NCBI RefSeq assembly: GCF_000204055.1
Contig: NW_006768803.1
Location: 222,966 to 286,965 of the forward strand
DNA length: 64,000 bases
Reading direction: 5' to 3'
Origin: Melampsora larici-populina 98AG31
Taxonomy: Eukaryota; Basidiomycota; Pucciniomycetes; Pucciniales; Melampsoraceae
This document shows positions 45,497-58,950 of this stretch, one piece after another. Each line of letters opens with the position of its first letter. The stretch's first letter is position 1. Position numbers and translations under genes: made by a program. The notes beneath the pieces were generated by a model that did not search any database, was not told the DNA's origin, and saw nothing but the letters and a program-made list of their open reading frames with translations.

Positions 45497-47058
45497 ATGA
45501 TGATTAGAATACTCAGTAACTCATTCAAATTACCCAATCGATCTCAACTTCGATTCAATTCTTCATTCACTAACATCAAACTATCAATCATCAACTCAAG
45601 ACCAAGACCAAGTTCAAGCATTTCTAGAAACCTTCAATCAAAACTTTATCAAACAAGATTTCAATCTCATCATTTCAATTTATCCAAACGATTCATCAAT
45701 CTACAATCAAATTCAAATCATCAAAAAGTACCCGATCTAACTTCCCCAATAGTAGCTCATCATCTATTGATAGTAGCAACCTTAGTATTCTCAATAGTAG
45801 TCGTAGGTGGCTTAACACGTTTGACCGAATCAGGTTTATCAATCACCGAATGGAATTTGATTTCAGGAACTTTACCACCTTTATCAGAACAAGAATGGTT
45901 CTCAGAATTTGAAAAATACAAAAAAACACCTGAATTTAAACTTTTAAATCAATCAATCGATCTAGATTCATTTAAAACGATTTATCTTTGGGAATGGTCA
46001 CATCGAATGATTGGTAGATTGATAGGTTTAACATTCTTGTTACCTATCCCATTTTTCATACGTTATAAATTAATTAGAAGTCAACAAATCAAATTAGGTT
46101 TATTTGGAATCGGAACTTTGATTGGTGCTCAAGGTGGATTAGGTTGGTATATGGTCAAGAGTGGATTAGATCAAAGCGAACTTAACAAACGAGATGGGAT
46201 TCCTAGAGTGTCTCAGTACAGATTAGCAGCTCATTTAGCCATGGCTTTTGTTGTTTATGGGTCTTGTTTAAGATTGGCGGGTGGGATCTTACGTGATTGG
46301 AGATTGTTTTATCAAAACTTACCGATTGGTGGAATGAACACTTCGGTTTTGGAATCTGTAAAGGTTTTGGAATCTAAAGTTCCTATGAGAGCTCGTGGAT
46401 TAGTTCATTCGGTCACTGGACTTGTGTTTCTTACTGCTGTCTCTGGTATGATTTAATCTTTTTCATTTCTCAATTCATTCAAGATACTAAAGCTAACTTT
46501 TTGATATATTTTCATGAATGAATTGCCAACTTAGGTGCATTTGTGGCAGGATTAGATGCAGGATTAGTTTATAATACCTTTCCATTAATGGGAGATCATC
46601 TAATTCCTCCTAAATCCGAATTAATTTCTACCACGATAACTAATCGAAACGAAGGAAGACCCGGATGGATTCGAAACATATTTGAAAACCCAACCACCGT
46701 TCAATTCGATCATAGAGTCTTAGCAAGCCTAACCTTTACATCAATCATTGGATTATTTACATACCTTACGAAAAAGAAAACTTCATTACCACCTACAACT
46801 TCATTGTGGATCAGATCAATGCTTGGAATGGTTTCGATTCAAGTCGGATTAGGGATTTCGACTTTGGTTTATTTGGTACCTACTTCATTGGCTGCAGCTC
46901 ATCAAGCTGGTAGTTTGGTTTTACTTAGTTTGTCAATTGCTACTGGAATCTCTTTACGTAAACCTAATCGTAGGATCTTTTTACAGTATCTTGATTTGAT
47001 GAAATCTAAAAAAACTCATTTAAAACCTATAGAATTTCATAATGTTAAAAGTAATTGA
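45497..47058 (+). CDS. COX15: Heme A synthase COX15
   Basis: Mitochondrial inner-membrane enzyme that oxidises heme O to heme A for cytochrome c oxidase. Two exons, 45497-46445 and 46535-47058, 490 aa, about the length of yeast Cox15. ATG at 45497 opens a Ser/Asn/Arg-rich presequence (MMIRILSNSFKLPNRSQLRF) typical of mitochondrial import. Family signatures: VVGGLTRLTESGLSITEWN, WEWSHRMIGR, RLAAHLAMAF, VAGLDAGLVYNTFPLMGD, FDHRVLA and AAHQAGSLVLL. These contain the four conserved heme-ligand histidines and about eight hydrophobic segments. It lies 360 bp downstream of the ATR gene on the same strand. Confidence 0.95.
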
Positions 47059-48363
47059 AATATATATGAATTCAAAAAGTTTAAAGCAAAAAAGGATAGA
47101 TGGTATTTTTTTCCTTTTGATTGAGTATATATATAATTTGGTTTTAGTTTGAATTCCCTACTCTTGTAACTACTTTATCATTTGTATTTCGATTATAAAA
47201 GAATATGAAAAAAATCTTTCATGAAACATATCTTATTCTTCAAATCCTTCAGAGATCATAATATCAAAGGTAAAAACAACATCGGTGACCAAGAATCCTT
47301 GTTGATCAATAGTTTGTCTTATAGGATCATGTAATCGGATCAAGTGGTATATCTATTGACGTAGTTTGGATTCTCTGTCTATCCCCGACGGTTTAGTACT
47401 CCGACTTTGATGTTTTGGGGTAATCAAAGTAACTTGATGATCAACCAAAAAGTTGCGATTCAAATATGTTTAAGAAGCTCATCAATGTACCACTTCACTC
47501 ATGAAGGAGTAAAATGAAAGTGTCGAATCCAAAGTTCAACAAAATCTGATCTTATCATGATTTTTTTTGGTAATTCTCAACTTCAAAAATACATTCAAGA
47601 GATTCAGTTCAGCCATTATAGTTATACATGGTTTTAAAATGGCTATTCAAAGAAAAGAAACATCTTAGTCTTAGTCTGAAGTAAACGATTCAATGTGTTA
47701 AGAAAAACCCATAAACAAACTGTCACGAGGTAAAGATGGAAATGATTTTGAGAATGGAAAAGATTGATTGAATGGCGTAGATGGTGTAGGCTGAAAAAGA
47801 ATTAATAGTTACGTCAGTCTAAGTTGACAAAACAAATAGCCTTTCAAAAAATAGTGATGATACAAAAAAGATTTGAATATGAACTGAAAAGTTTTTGCAA
47901 AAAAAAAAAGACGAACTGATTGGAAAAGAAAGAAGAGACTAAAAGCTTGATGAATTTTAAAGCAATGGTAGAAGGCTAAAAAAGAATAGTCTAAAGGAAA
48001 AAACTAAAGGATAGTAAATCTATCTACTTTTCAGCCAACTCATAAACCGGGAAAAAAAAACAAATCGATTGAAAGACCTGCAAAAAGATATAAATTCATG
48101 GGGTCTTTTGGTCGATCTTTTTTCTACCCAATTGAATTTTTTGAAGCGTTTTTACTTCTTAAAACTTATCTTATCGTTGCACCGAAACTTTCTTTATTTT
48201 ATACCTTTACATTCGAATCCATTAATCACCCAATTAATTCTAACCGACTTTTCTCAAATCTCAACCATCCAATCAATCACTCTTAACCCTTTTAACTAAT
48301 TCCAATCTCTTAATCACATTTTTTCATTCTCAAGAATCTTTTTTTTTTTGAAAAAAACAAAGG
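47059..48363. other. Intergenic, no gene seen
   Basis: AT-rich spacer with A/T homopolymers between COX15 and the secreted-protein gene. ORFs at 48069-48299 are chance readings of the 5' flank. Confidence 0.45.
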
Positions 48364-49209
48364 ATGAATTCATTAATTTTTCTTTTTACACTTTTAACTT
48401 TATTTTGTATACTTAATCAAAGTTTAAGTAATGATTCAGAAGCTATTCCAGTTGGACATATGAGTATGTTTTTTAAACAGATTGGAAATGAATTACATGT
48501 CGTACCTAGACATATGGTAGAGTTGAGTTCTTAAAATCAATTGTTTTCTTTGGCTTTGTGGAATCTTTTGGATTGATTGATTTCGATTGTTGGTTTTTTT
48601 GAAAAATTTTGGTAGAGATGATTACGAAGATGAAAAAGAAGAAAAAGAACCCGAGAAGAAACCACTTCATCATACAAAACGTAAGATACTTTCCTCACCT
48701 ACACCTCCACAAAAAACCTCAACGACTATCACTTCTCTTTTTTAATCACTTCTTTCTTGTTTTTTTTAGGAGAAAATGATGATAAAGATCCCATGGATCA
48801 AGGAATGAAAGCAGGCATGAGTAATGGACAAAAAAGTTCAGATCTCTTAGCCAACTTAATCACTTCTACATTTGATGCGATCCCATCTGATCAAATTCAA
48901 GATAAAAATCAAGAAGATGATGAAGGTAAAGTCGAAAATAATGTTCCTGGTTACAAACATAATTCGATTACTACTCCGTAAGTATCACCCAACCCCTCAA
49001 AAACACAATTCTTAATGATGTATTGTTTGTACTTACTTATTTTTGGGTTTTTTTGTGATGTTTCTTTTTTTAGGATCGGTGAAGCAGTTGTAGACGAATG
49101 GGCAAAACTAATTGGAGATTGTGATCATAATTCTTCTATTGATCCAACAGCCACTTCTAGTTGTAAACAAACTAAATCTACACCACCAAGTAATGATCCA
49201 ACTGAATGA
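48364..49209 (+). CDS. Small secreted acidic protein, candidate effector
   Basis: Four exons: 48364-48463, 48618-48680, 48770-48977 and 49074-49209. They total 507 nt, 168 aa. A clear signal peptide: MNSLIFLFTLLTLFCILNQ, with a cleavage site near SLS. The mature part is hydrophilic and acidic (NDYEDEKEEKEPEKKP, ENDDKDPMDQGM) and has only two Cys (GDCDH and SSCKQ). The end is Ser/Thr/Pro-rich (STPPSNDPTE). No membrane segment or known domain. The exon 2 acceptor (GTAGAG, 48617) was chosen because it keeps the frame with a strong donor. The small secreted acidic profile fits a rust effector candidate, but that is inference from composition only. Confidence 0.7.
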
Positions 49210-49811
49210 TTTTTGTACTTCTCCAAGATTTTCTTTAATTCTATTTCAATAATAATCCTTACTTAATTTTTTTAATATCCATTACTTTTTTGTTTTTGAG
49301 TCCTTTATTTATTCAAAGAAATTATAATTTTTGATCTTGAATTTTCTTCGTGATCTGAACCGTATATTATATATTTACCTTTAAGTCGACTTCCAAGACT
49401 TGAAGAAACAAATATGAGCTCATTTAGACTTAGCAGAGTGGTGGGATATGGTTATTATGGTCATGACTATAGTATGTCATCGCCATCAATACCTGAGAAG
49501 GGAAGACGAATGCCAAGATAAAAAATGTTTTTGTCATCCAATGATTTTGCAGACCCGCGGTACCAAGTTTTGTGATCACAGATCCGATCGAGTCAAGGCC
49601 CCGGCCCCACGAGGGACATTTTCCAATCGGCTTTCCGAAATTTGTAAATTGGCAACCACTTCATTCGGATTCCAACTCAAACTCAAAAACTCAAACCAAG
49701 TCAGTAAATTCAAAAAAACAAACAAATAATATCAGTGATGATTATTTAGCTAATGGTTGTTTTGTTCAAAAATCAGATCTTAATCATAAAAGAAAGGAAA
49801 TTCAAAAAAAA

Positions 49812-51181
49812 ATGGAACAATCTTCAATTCATATCGAACAAGAAACCAAATCGATTCTCGAACCAAAACAATTAAACCAAATCCCAGAAAGTCATAATCC
49901 AGAAACTAATAATCCAGAGACTAATAATCCAGAACCCCAATCTACTGAACCATCAGAACCACCCACCAAATCAAAAAATCAACTAAAAAAAGAAGCAAAA
50001 CAAGCCAGAATATTAGCTACAAGAACCGAAAAAAGAGCTCATGAAAGATTAAAGAAAAAATTAAAAAAATCAGAAATGAAATCTAAATTAAAATCAAATG
50101 AAAATGAAGATGAAGAAAACCAAATCAAGCCTAAGAAATCGTACCAACTTCAAACTGTTTTTGATGCCAAGATCATTTTTGATTGTGAATTTGATGAATT
50201 AATGACCCTAAAGGTTCGATTAGAATTCGAATTATTTTTTCAATTACCTTTATAATGATCTTGATTTTTTTGGTTTTCTTCGACTAGGAAACAGTTTCAT
50301 TAAACAGTCAATTATCTTACTCTTATTCCGCAAACCGTAAATCTCAAGTCAGATTTGAAACCTTAATCTGTACTTCATTCAGTACGTCATTCTCGAATTT
50401 CCTTCCATCATAAACCAAGACCAAAGTGATTGTTATTGATTCTAGATTCTATTTTTTTTCACAATATGATCAGATGGTAAACTTAAAGAAAGAATGCAGT
50501 CTAATGGAAATCAACAAATCAGATGGTCCAACTTTTCGTTTTTTTCTCAATCACTTGAAGAACTTATAAATCATCCTGATCAACCGGTTCATTCGAATCA
50601 AGAAGAAATCATTCCTACTGAAAATCAAAACCAGACTTCGAATCTTTCATTCCAAAAAGAAAACATTGTGTATCTTACAGCTGATTCTCCTAATCTAATC
50701 ACCACACTTGATCCTAGTAAACATTATGTCATCGGAGCCATTGTAGATCATAACCGATACAAGGTAAAGTATCGATTTCTTCCTTTTTTTTTACCCCATT
50801 GATCATCGTTTCTAATATTGTTTTTTTTTCTTGGTCGTTGTTTTTCCAATCGAATTTGATTTTGAACTTGATTTTTTCTTCTTTAGAATCTTTGTTATGA
50901 AAAAGCAGAAAGACTTGGAATTCATCATGCTCAATTACCAATAGGAGAATACATGAAAGAATTAAAATCTAGAAAAGTTTTAACTGTAAATCAAGTAAGC
51001 CCAAAAAACTCAAATCAAAGTTTTAAATAAATTTTCGTTCTAATTGATTTAATAATTTTTTTTTTGTGGGGGGATGGGAATTTTTTTTTAGGTACTTGAG
51101 ATCTTATTAAATTGGATATCTAATCATGATTGGAGAAAATCATTTGAATTAGTTATACCTCAAAGAAAATTTCAACTTTAA
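49812..51181 (+). CDS. TRM10: tRNA (guanine-9-N1)-methyltransferase TRM10
   Basis: SPOUT-class methyltransferase that makes m1G at position 9 of tRNAs. Exons: 49812-50213, 50288-50381, 50474-50763, 50887-50994 and 51092-51181. They total 984 nt, 327 aa. The N-terminal third is a Lys/Glu-rich basic arm (KKEAKQARILATRTEKRAHE) typical of Trm10. The catalytic part has FDAKIIFDCEFDELM, SLNSQLSYSYSANRKSQ, ENIVYLTADSPN, YVIGAIVDHNRYKNLCYEKA, QLPIGEYM and LTVNQVLEILLNW. The last three are knot and S-adenosylmethionine-binding segments. The start is uncertain: the frame is open back to about 49572. ATG 49812 (MEQSSIHIEQ) is the first in-frame Met I trust. Confidence 0.9.
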
Positions 51182-51284
51182 AAAAGAATAAATCGAATAT
51201 ATCTCTAAGAAACTGGTAGAAATCATGTAGTTTTTTTTTAAAAAAAAAAAAGATTAGATCCTCTTCTGTGTTTAAATTTTTTTT

Positions 51285-51910
51285 TATTGAGTACATATGT
51301 TTCTTTATATGCATGATCATCAACTTGTTCTAATTATCAATCAAATCTGTGTAAGTGTTTTTTTTTGTTTACCAATTCTTGGAAACATAACTCAAACAAA
51401 ACCAAGTTTTTTGGTATTTTCAAAAGAAATCAAAACTTCAAATCACTTTGTTTTTTTGTTGTTGTTCTTCTTCTTCTTTTTGTTCTTGTTATGTTGTTGT
51501 TGCAAAATACAAACTTGGATTTTTTTTAAAAAAAACAAAAAGCTTTGAGGAGTTAAACTGTATTCTGGTGGAAGAAAACATATAGTCTTGAAAACAATGA
51601 CGTCTTTTTCTGTGTTGACAATGTTTTTTATTGAGAATTTTTCTTTATATGATCATCAACTTGTTTTAATCCAAAAACCAAATCTGTGTAGTGTTTTTTT
51701 TCATCAATTCTTGGAACCAAAATCAAAATGAAACCAACTTTTTTTTGGTATTTTCAAAAGAAACCAAAACCTTCAGATCACTTTTTTTTCTTCTTGTTCT
51801 TCTTCTTCTTGTTGTTGTTCATGTTCTGGTTATTGTTGTTGTTGTTGCAAATTACAAACTCAAATTTCAAACAAAACAAAAACCTTCAAGAAGTTAAACT
51901 GTATTTTCCA
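51285..51910 (+). repeat. Direct duplication of about 300 bp
   Basis: Two diverged tandem copies, about 51285-51575 and 51630-51910. They share in order ATGATCATCAACTTGTT, AATCTGTGTA, CAATTCTTGGAA, GGTATTTTCAAAAGAAA, a T/C-rich run, GTTGTTGTTGCAAA.TACAAACT and AGTTAAACTGTATT. No coding capacity; the ORFs here are repeat readings. Confidence 0.75.
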
Positions 51911-52738
51911 AAATGGTTCTGATCAACTTTAAGCCGAATCTTCTACATCTTGCTAATGAAAAGTTCAAACTTTTTCACTTTTGATGATCAACTATGGAAT
52001 ATAATTTCGAATTTGATACGTTTTCAGACTCAATAATTACAACAATCTTGAGAACAAGCCGATCGAAGGTATGAAAGTATGTCATGGTGTGTCTGATGAT
52101 TAATATTGAAAAATTGTGTACTTTTCGATCAAGGAGATATGTACATACTGATCTTTCTAAACTTCTTCTCAGTATCATCAAAGACAATCAAGAAGCTTAA
52201 AGTGGACCTTTCGTTGCGAAAGAGAGTCACAAGACCTCAAAGTTAAACCCAACGCACAAGCAACGCATGAATACGACTCAAAGTCTTATCAACTGTCTAA
52301 TAACTCAATCATTCTTTTCTGCACCTTTTCAACTTCAACTCCAATTTCTATTCTCTCTCTAAAATCAAAAAAACCTCACACAAATACATTTTTTCTTCAG
52401 TTAAAAACAAATCATTTTTTTAAAAAACATACTTTCTTTTTTCTCGTTTCGATATATAGTTATAGTTATAGATATAGATATATAAAATGAATGAAATAGA
52501 AAAAAGAAAAAAAAATCAAACATGTAATGAAAAAGATTTCTCATTCAAACCATCAGAAAACCAAGAACATGTTGAATGATACCAAAAGAATTTAAAAAAA
52601 AAACATTAAAAAAGTTATATGAATCTTTTAATTTTTCTTTCTTCATAAATCCAATCAACCAAAACAAAAAAACTTTCAAGAACCACAAAAACCATGATTA
52701 CAAAACTTTTAGAATGAGAAACAGGGGAAAAGGAAAAA
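51911..52738. other. Intergenic and 3' flank, no gene seen
   Basis: A-rich AT-dominated spacer between the duplication and the end of the Whi3-like gene. The short T/A tract ATATAGTTATAGTTATAGATATAG near 52452 is simple sequence. Confidence 0.4.
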
Positions 52739-55700
52739 TCAAGATGAAGATATATTTAACGAAGTAGATGAAGATGCTACAAGTTGATGAGTAGGATTCA
52801 AATTCAAATTATGATTTGTAAAAGGGATGATCATTGAATTATGATGTGGTGTAGAAGATTGAGGTGGTAAAGAAGTTGATAAACCTGTACTAGGGTTCAG
52901 ATTTCTATTTGTACTTTGAGAGAATTGATTAAAATTTGGATGGTTAGGTTGGTTAGATCTAACACCTAAAAAAAAGAAAAGGAAAAATCAAGATTAGTCA
53001 AAGAGTTTTCAAATCAAAAGATCAAGTTGACAAACCTAGAGCGTTCCTACTAAAAGCCAATCTGATTCCACCCGGTACTAATCCATCTAATCGATCACCA
53101 TACAAGTTTTCCATTGCTTTTTTAGCCGCTTCAACATTCACAAACTCAACAAAACACATAGGTTGTCCAGCTTTAGATCTGAAACTAAACCGTTTAAATC
53201 CTTCTGCCTTTCCAAACAACTTTCTCAATCGATCTTCTAATTCCATACCAGAAACAGATGTAGATGGGTTTGGGATACTCATGATGGGCGTATTGGGATG
53301 ATGAGGATGTCCTACTAACATCATTCCATTCGAATGTGGAAAAGGTGCTGGTAATCTGGTGGCTAATCCCATCACATTATCACCCACTGCTGTTCCGGGA
53401 ATCACCGTAGGTAAATTACCAACGTAAAGGGTGTTGATGGCTGGGTTTTGATCAGCTGGGTAATGAGTTCGGTTTAACGAATTTTGACAAACATTACCCG
53501 TTGAGTTGGGAGGCATTAAGGCGCTGCTGGTTGAGAGACTGTTAGGTGCTGAGTTGGGTGGGAGTGTAGATCCTAAACCTGTAGGACTGGATCCAAGTGA
53601 AGGACGTGAACCAGTACTACTACTATCACTGCTTCCACTGCTACCTCCACTACTGCTATTCGGTACAAGGGGAAAGAAGGTAGGAGCAAAGGAGCCAGGT
53701 CGATCAGTTGTGATACCTTTGTCGCCTACTTTCTCCGCTGGCATGTTGACAGTAGTGGTAGCTGGCCCAGGATTGATGAACCAGGTGGAGCCGGTATTGA
53801 TAGGATTGGTACCACAACCAAGGGAACCAGTTCGAGTGAGTCGACCACCGTATCCAGATGAGTTGGTGAAATGATGGGGGTTGGGCGTAGCGGCAAATGC
53901 ACTGTAATCAATAGGAGCGCGTTGACTAGTTGGAGATCCGAATGACTCGATCAAACTCTTTCCTCTCGTTGGTTCATTCAACAAGTTCAAACTGTTAGTT
54001 GCAGTGATCAAGAAGGGATCAAAAGTGGAAGAAGAGCGAGGCCGAGTAGCACTCATGTCAAATTGACATGGTTCTATGGAATTGGATAACGTTCGATGTT
54101 CAACTTCGAAAAAGTGATTCATTTGTAACTGATGATCACTGTCGATTGAGGAACGATGGATATTCTTGACACGATGAGGACCAGATTGAGTTCCACTATC
54201 TGAATTCACATTGTTGGATTTGTTATTAGGACTAAAAGGATCACCTGACGGACTGAAAGGATTGAAATAACCACCATTGAAAGAAAATGCTGGTGTGGAA
54301 ACGGTAAGGGGTGCTGAGGCTTCATTGGACAATCCACGCTTGGTGTGCAAGTTTTTCTTGGCCAATTCTGCCTTGAGTATACAACCTTTTTCGGCATCAA
54401 CTCTCCGACCGCTCAACACATCACGAGCGTGTAAGGCATCCGCTCGCGTCTTGAATTTGGCGAAGCCTATTATTTGTCTACGATTCCCGAAAGGTGAAAT
54501 GCCAGCACCAGCGAGACCGGAAAAATCAACTAGGCCTTGAAGGCTAGCATTGGGTCCACAACCGATTCCTAATGGGCTATAGAGATCTTCAAGTCCATCA
54601 TATCCCAAAGGCATCCCGAAAGGATCCATCATATTGGGAGCAGTTGAACTGAACGACTGTCCAACGGTGCCATGCGATGTGGAAGGTAAGGAAATGCTGG
54701 ATCCATGAGGCCCGGTAGGTGACATGGCGTGATCACGAGCAGCTAGAGCTGTGGCAGGGACTTTCAAGGTTGCAGCTTCGAATCCAGGTGAGAACATGAA
54801 CATATTTTGAAATTCTCTCTCATCCATATCTTCAGGAAATCCAACAACAAAGATAGTAGAGATTTCTTCAGCAACTTGTTCAATCCTGCCAGACCGGTTG
54901 GTAGGGCTGATAGGTCGCATGGTGGCATTGGGAGGAATGAATGCATGAAGACGTTGTTGAAATGAAGATGGATCGTTGGATAGAAAAGAAGTAACGCGTG
55001 GGTCACGAGTTTGATCATTATAAACATTGCTACTGAGGGTATTCGGGTTGTAATAAGAACCCAGATTTTTTAAGTTCGATGGAGGGCTAGTCATGTCACT
55101 CTTCAATGACATTCGACGTCCCAGCGCAGGTTCAGTGTAGAGTGATTCTTGACCTCCTGGTATGGCGCCAGAAGGAGGTGGACCAAATGATTGAGTAGTT
55201 CGATCTTGACCCAGCCATGGGATGGTAGGCATTTCTTGGAGCGATAAGGAACGAGGAATCCCAGTGGGGGGAATTGGATCATTTTTCGAACCTGATTGAC
55301 CAGGTCGAACATACTGGAATTGGCAGAAAGTAGAATGGGTCAATAAAATTACAAATTCCGAATGATATTTGATAGCCGCAAGTGGGAAGAAAACTTACAA
55401 GCCATCCATGTCGATCAGATACAGCATCACGACCAGGGCAATAATCCAGTGGTCCAGTGGAATTTGCAGTCAAAGGCCAAGACGAGCTCGAATGAGGAGC
55501 GGAAGATTCCTCTTGACGTAGAGGTCGATCAGATTGAGAGGCTTGTAGGTTGGAGCCGAGAGAGCGGTTGCCATCACGAGAAGACTGCTGATTTGTTGAG
55601 AGTGAGGTGGAAGTGCCCGGGCTAGAATAAGACCGAGCACCAGGATGAAGAGTAGAAGAGGAATTATGCTGATCGAGATCAAAAGGCTCAATAGAAGTAT

Positions 55701-56253
55701 TGAGGGATTTAGTCGAGGCAAGAGTAGTAGAACTGAGACGAGGGGAATCAGCTTGTTGGGTAGTAGGCGAAGGGGTGTTGGTCGCAGAAGAATAAAAGAT
55801 TTGATTGGCGCTCAGATTGCTTGAAGTAGTTTTGATAGGATTGAATGAGAAAGAGGAGAATGCTGAGTTGAGTGGGGAGAAGAGCGAAGATGATTTACTA
55901 TCATCACGATTGGAATAAGTTGAGGACCGACGAGGACCTAAGAGCGGGTCCGATTGAAAATCACGTAAACTAGTTGAATTCGATTGTGATTGGTTTCGAG
56001 TAGTAGTAGAAGTAGGAGATGAGTCAAGGAGTGAGCCAGCTGACTCCTCAACTTCTGGAATCGATTGAGAACCAAGAGTGTTTTCATTCTTCATGGGTGA
56101 AGAAGAGGTCGTGAGATTAGAGATATTAGAACGACGAGGAGTAAGATTAGATGAAAAGATGGATTGATTAGGATTATTTGTAGTATGATCAATGGTATTA
56201 GGAGCACTACTAGTATTCTTGTCCAAATGATCTGAGCTCAAGAGAATTGACAT
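52739..56253 (-). CDS. Whi3/Scw1-type two-RRM RNA-binding protein
   Basis: Three exons on the minus strand: 56253-55399, 55313-53036 and 52965-52739. They total 3,360 nt, 1,119 aa. The N-terminal 430 residues are Ser/Thr/Asn/Gln-rich and disordered. RRM1 starts about residue 436 (ISTIFVVGFPEDMDEREF) and resumes after a long insert (IIGFAKFKTRADALHARDVL). RRM2 at about 910-1045 has TLYVGNLP, then LEDRLRKLFGKAEGFKRFSF and PMCFVEFVNVEAAKKAM, ending GGIRLAFSRNALGVRS. This closely resembles Whi3 of budding yeast (C-terminal RRM ending in NPLGVR) and Scw1 of fission yeast (two RRMs). Such proteins bind mRNAs to control cell size, polarity and wall functions. RRM2 carries an insert of about 60 residues after strand 1. 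Confidence 0.9.
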
Positions 56254-58950
56254 TTTCAAAGAGAATTATGTGATGATGATGATAATAATGTTGATATGAT
56301 GTGAATCAAATAGAATGAAGTCAAGGGTAAAAGATCTTTCTGATGAATTCAAACACAGCACTCGTAGAAGACAGTGAGGGTAAAAGAAAAGAAGACGGAA
56401 GGGAGCGGGGCTAAATCAGTTGATTCGAATGACTTGAGGTGAGATTGCGAGGGTGTGCTTGTTGGTCAAGTGAGAGAATGAAGCTGAGCGAAGTTCAAGC
56501 TTAGCGAGATGGTATGTTGATGATGAAGACTACTTGTTGGGTTTCACGGCTCGTTCTGAAATGAAGATGATGATTTGATTTGATTTGATTTTAATAAAAT
56601 AAGTTCACTCAGGTTTGTTGTATGCTAGACTGAGGAAAAGAGAAGAAACTGATGAGCATATATAAAAGTTTGTTTATGGGTGAAGTAAGATGACGAAATG
56701 CTGACCATTAGGGAAAAAAAAATAATTCAGCAAGAGATGTTTGGAGGATAAGTTTGGTAAAGTTTGATGATTTAATGTTTAGGCAAGTTTAGTTTGATCG
56801 ATCGGAATCGGATGATATATCACAGATTGGAAGTAGGGTAACCAAGTGGATTGATGGTCAAAAAGTTATCTACTGATTAGTCGATGTTGTAAAAGACTTG
56901 GAGGAGATTGTATGCGAGCTTGAACTGAGTTTTCTGGAAAGTAAAAGCAGAACTTGAGAGAAGTTGAAGATGTTGTTGATGATGATGATGATGGTAAGCA
57001 GAAAGATTAATATCGGAAAGTTGATAACTTTAAAGTATCTTGATTAGAATTCGTGTAGAATGTAAAGAAATGTAAACTCAAAGAAGGTCAACTGATCACA
57101 AAAGTACAGTTGGATTGGGGTGTTGATGATGATGATGATGATGAATAGTTTGTCGATCAGTTTTTTGTACGCAAGAAGAAATCCTAGACCAAAAGAATTA
57201 AATATTTGGGATATGTGATGATAGTGATAGGTAAACTTTTAAAAGGTGATGATAGATAATGATGGTAAACCAGATAAAGAAATGCCGATGATGGTAATGA
57301 TGAATAATAATGATAATGGTGATGATGCAAATGATGATGATGATAAGATTATTAGGTAGTATTATTGATGGAGATGAAGATGATGAAGAAAGATCACCAC
57401 AACAAATAAGACAATAATATATCCTATCGGAATAAGAGAACAAGATATGATATGATATTATTTATGTATGTAATGAGTTTGGGCAGTGTGGAGATGGTGG
57501 GAGTGGAGACTTGAATCAAGGTTTGCTATTTTAATTCTATGAACTTGAACCTTTCTAATCAAGTACAATGTAGAATCAAGTGAAGAAAGTAGTGATAGTG
57601 ATCGAAGATCAGTTTCAGGTTTCAAAGCTCAGCTGAAATCTAATCTTCTTCAAGATAGTTGAGAATTTATAATAAGAAAATCAATCATAAATCTGTGTGT
57701 GTAAAAAAGCAAATCAACAAATTGTATTTTTGTAGATTTCAGTCAGATTGATATGTTGTATATGTGAGCTTGAGAAACTTGTCAAATTAATCACTAACAG
57801 ACGTGTGCGATCGCCGATGACTGGAGTGAGTGTGAAAGGTCGATGGATGAAGGATGATTGAGGTGTGGTGATGATGACTGAATTTCAACTTCGATTCCAA
57901 GAAACACACAGAAAAAGCTTTTCTTTAAATTTTCTTCTCTATTTAGTCCAAGTCGATCGTCATCATCATCATGATGGTTTTTTTTGAAAAACTCAAGTTT
58001 TTTGGTTCGTTCTTCTTAGATTTCTTGGGTTGACGAATTGATGATTCCCACGATTTCTTTGAATAGGTTTAGGGGAAGGAATTCTCAGTGAAAGCTTAAA
58101 AAGCTTGGGTACGCCACCTTGTAAATCTAACGATAAGGGATTAAAGCTTGGAGTCTAGGTCGAGAGTCTATTAAACAATGAAAAAGTGTTGATCAAGTGT
58201 AGTATGTCTGATTTAAAGTGTAAACAAAAGGTTTTGTACGACGATAAACAGACCAACAGGAGATGTGCTCTCGATCAATATGTGCGGTGGGTTTCAGACA
58301 GCTGTCAGATAACCAATTTTGCCAGTCAAGATTAAAAATGGCTTTTTGCTGCAAGTGAAATTGGTGGGTGATACATAGTCAAAGTGGGTAGGGTAAATAC
58401 TTTTAAAGATGATGATAAAGTGGAGATTGAAGAAAAGACGCGCAGTTAGGAAGAGAAAGACAAAGAGAGAGAAGCAAAGAGAGAGACGTTCGAGAAGAAG
58501 TTCAAGTCAGTTTTATCAGATTGACCGTGACGTGAACACTTGAAGACCAAAGGCAGAGCTGATGTTATCCAATCATCAAAGACTCACAATATGATTGATG
58601 CTAATCAGTCTGAAAGTGAAATGACTTCCTCTGACCTTGGATTATCATACTAAAAGTATATCGTAAGATCGATTCGAGTATCAGTTTGATTGATCACGAG
58701 TTGAATCTTGGCGTCTCTGATTGATCATCACATTTCAAATCACTTATCTGATCATCAGCTGCATACGACCTACTCGTACTCGTAGGAAAATGCTTGATTA
58801 GCTTACACTCAAACACGCTGCGTAATGCATTCTCTCAAGAGGCTCTGCTGCTCTGAGGAAGAGGAAGAGAGAGATGTCCATCTCACATATACTTCGCAAT
58901 CCCAATCTCTCACTTCAGCTCCTCGCTCAAATCGGGGCTTATCTTGATAC
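56254..58950. other. Long 5' flank of the Whi3-like gene, trinucleotide-rich
   Basis: 2.7 kb without a supported gene. It is rich in GAT/ATG trinucleotide runs (near 56975-56995, 57124-57145, 57240-57390) and GAGA tracts (58440-58490). Probably promoter and long 5' UTR of the minus-strand gene, possibly with 5' UTR introns that I cannot place. Confidence 0.45.
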
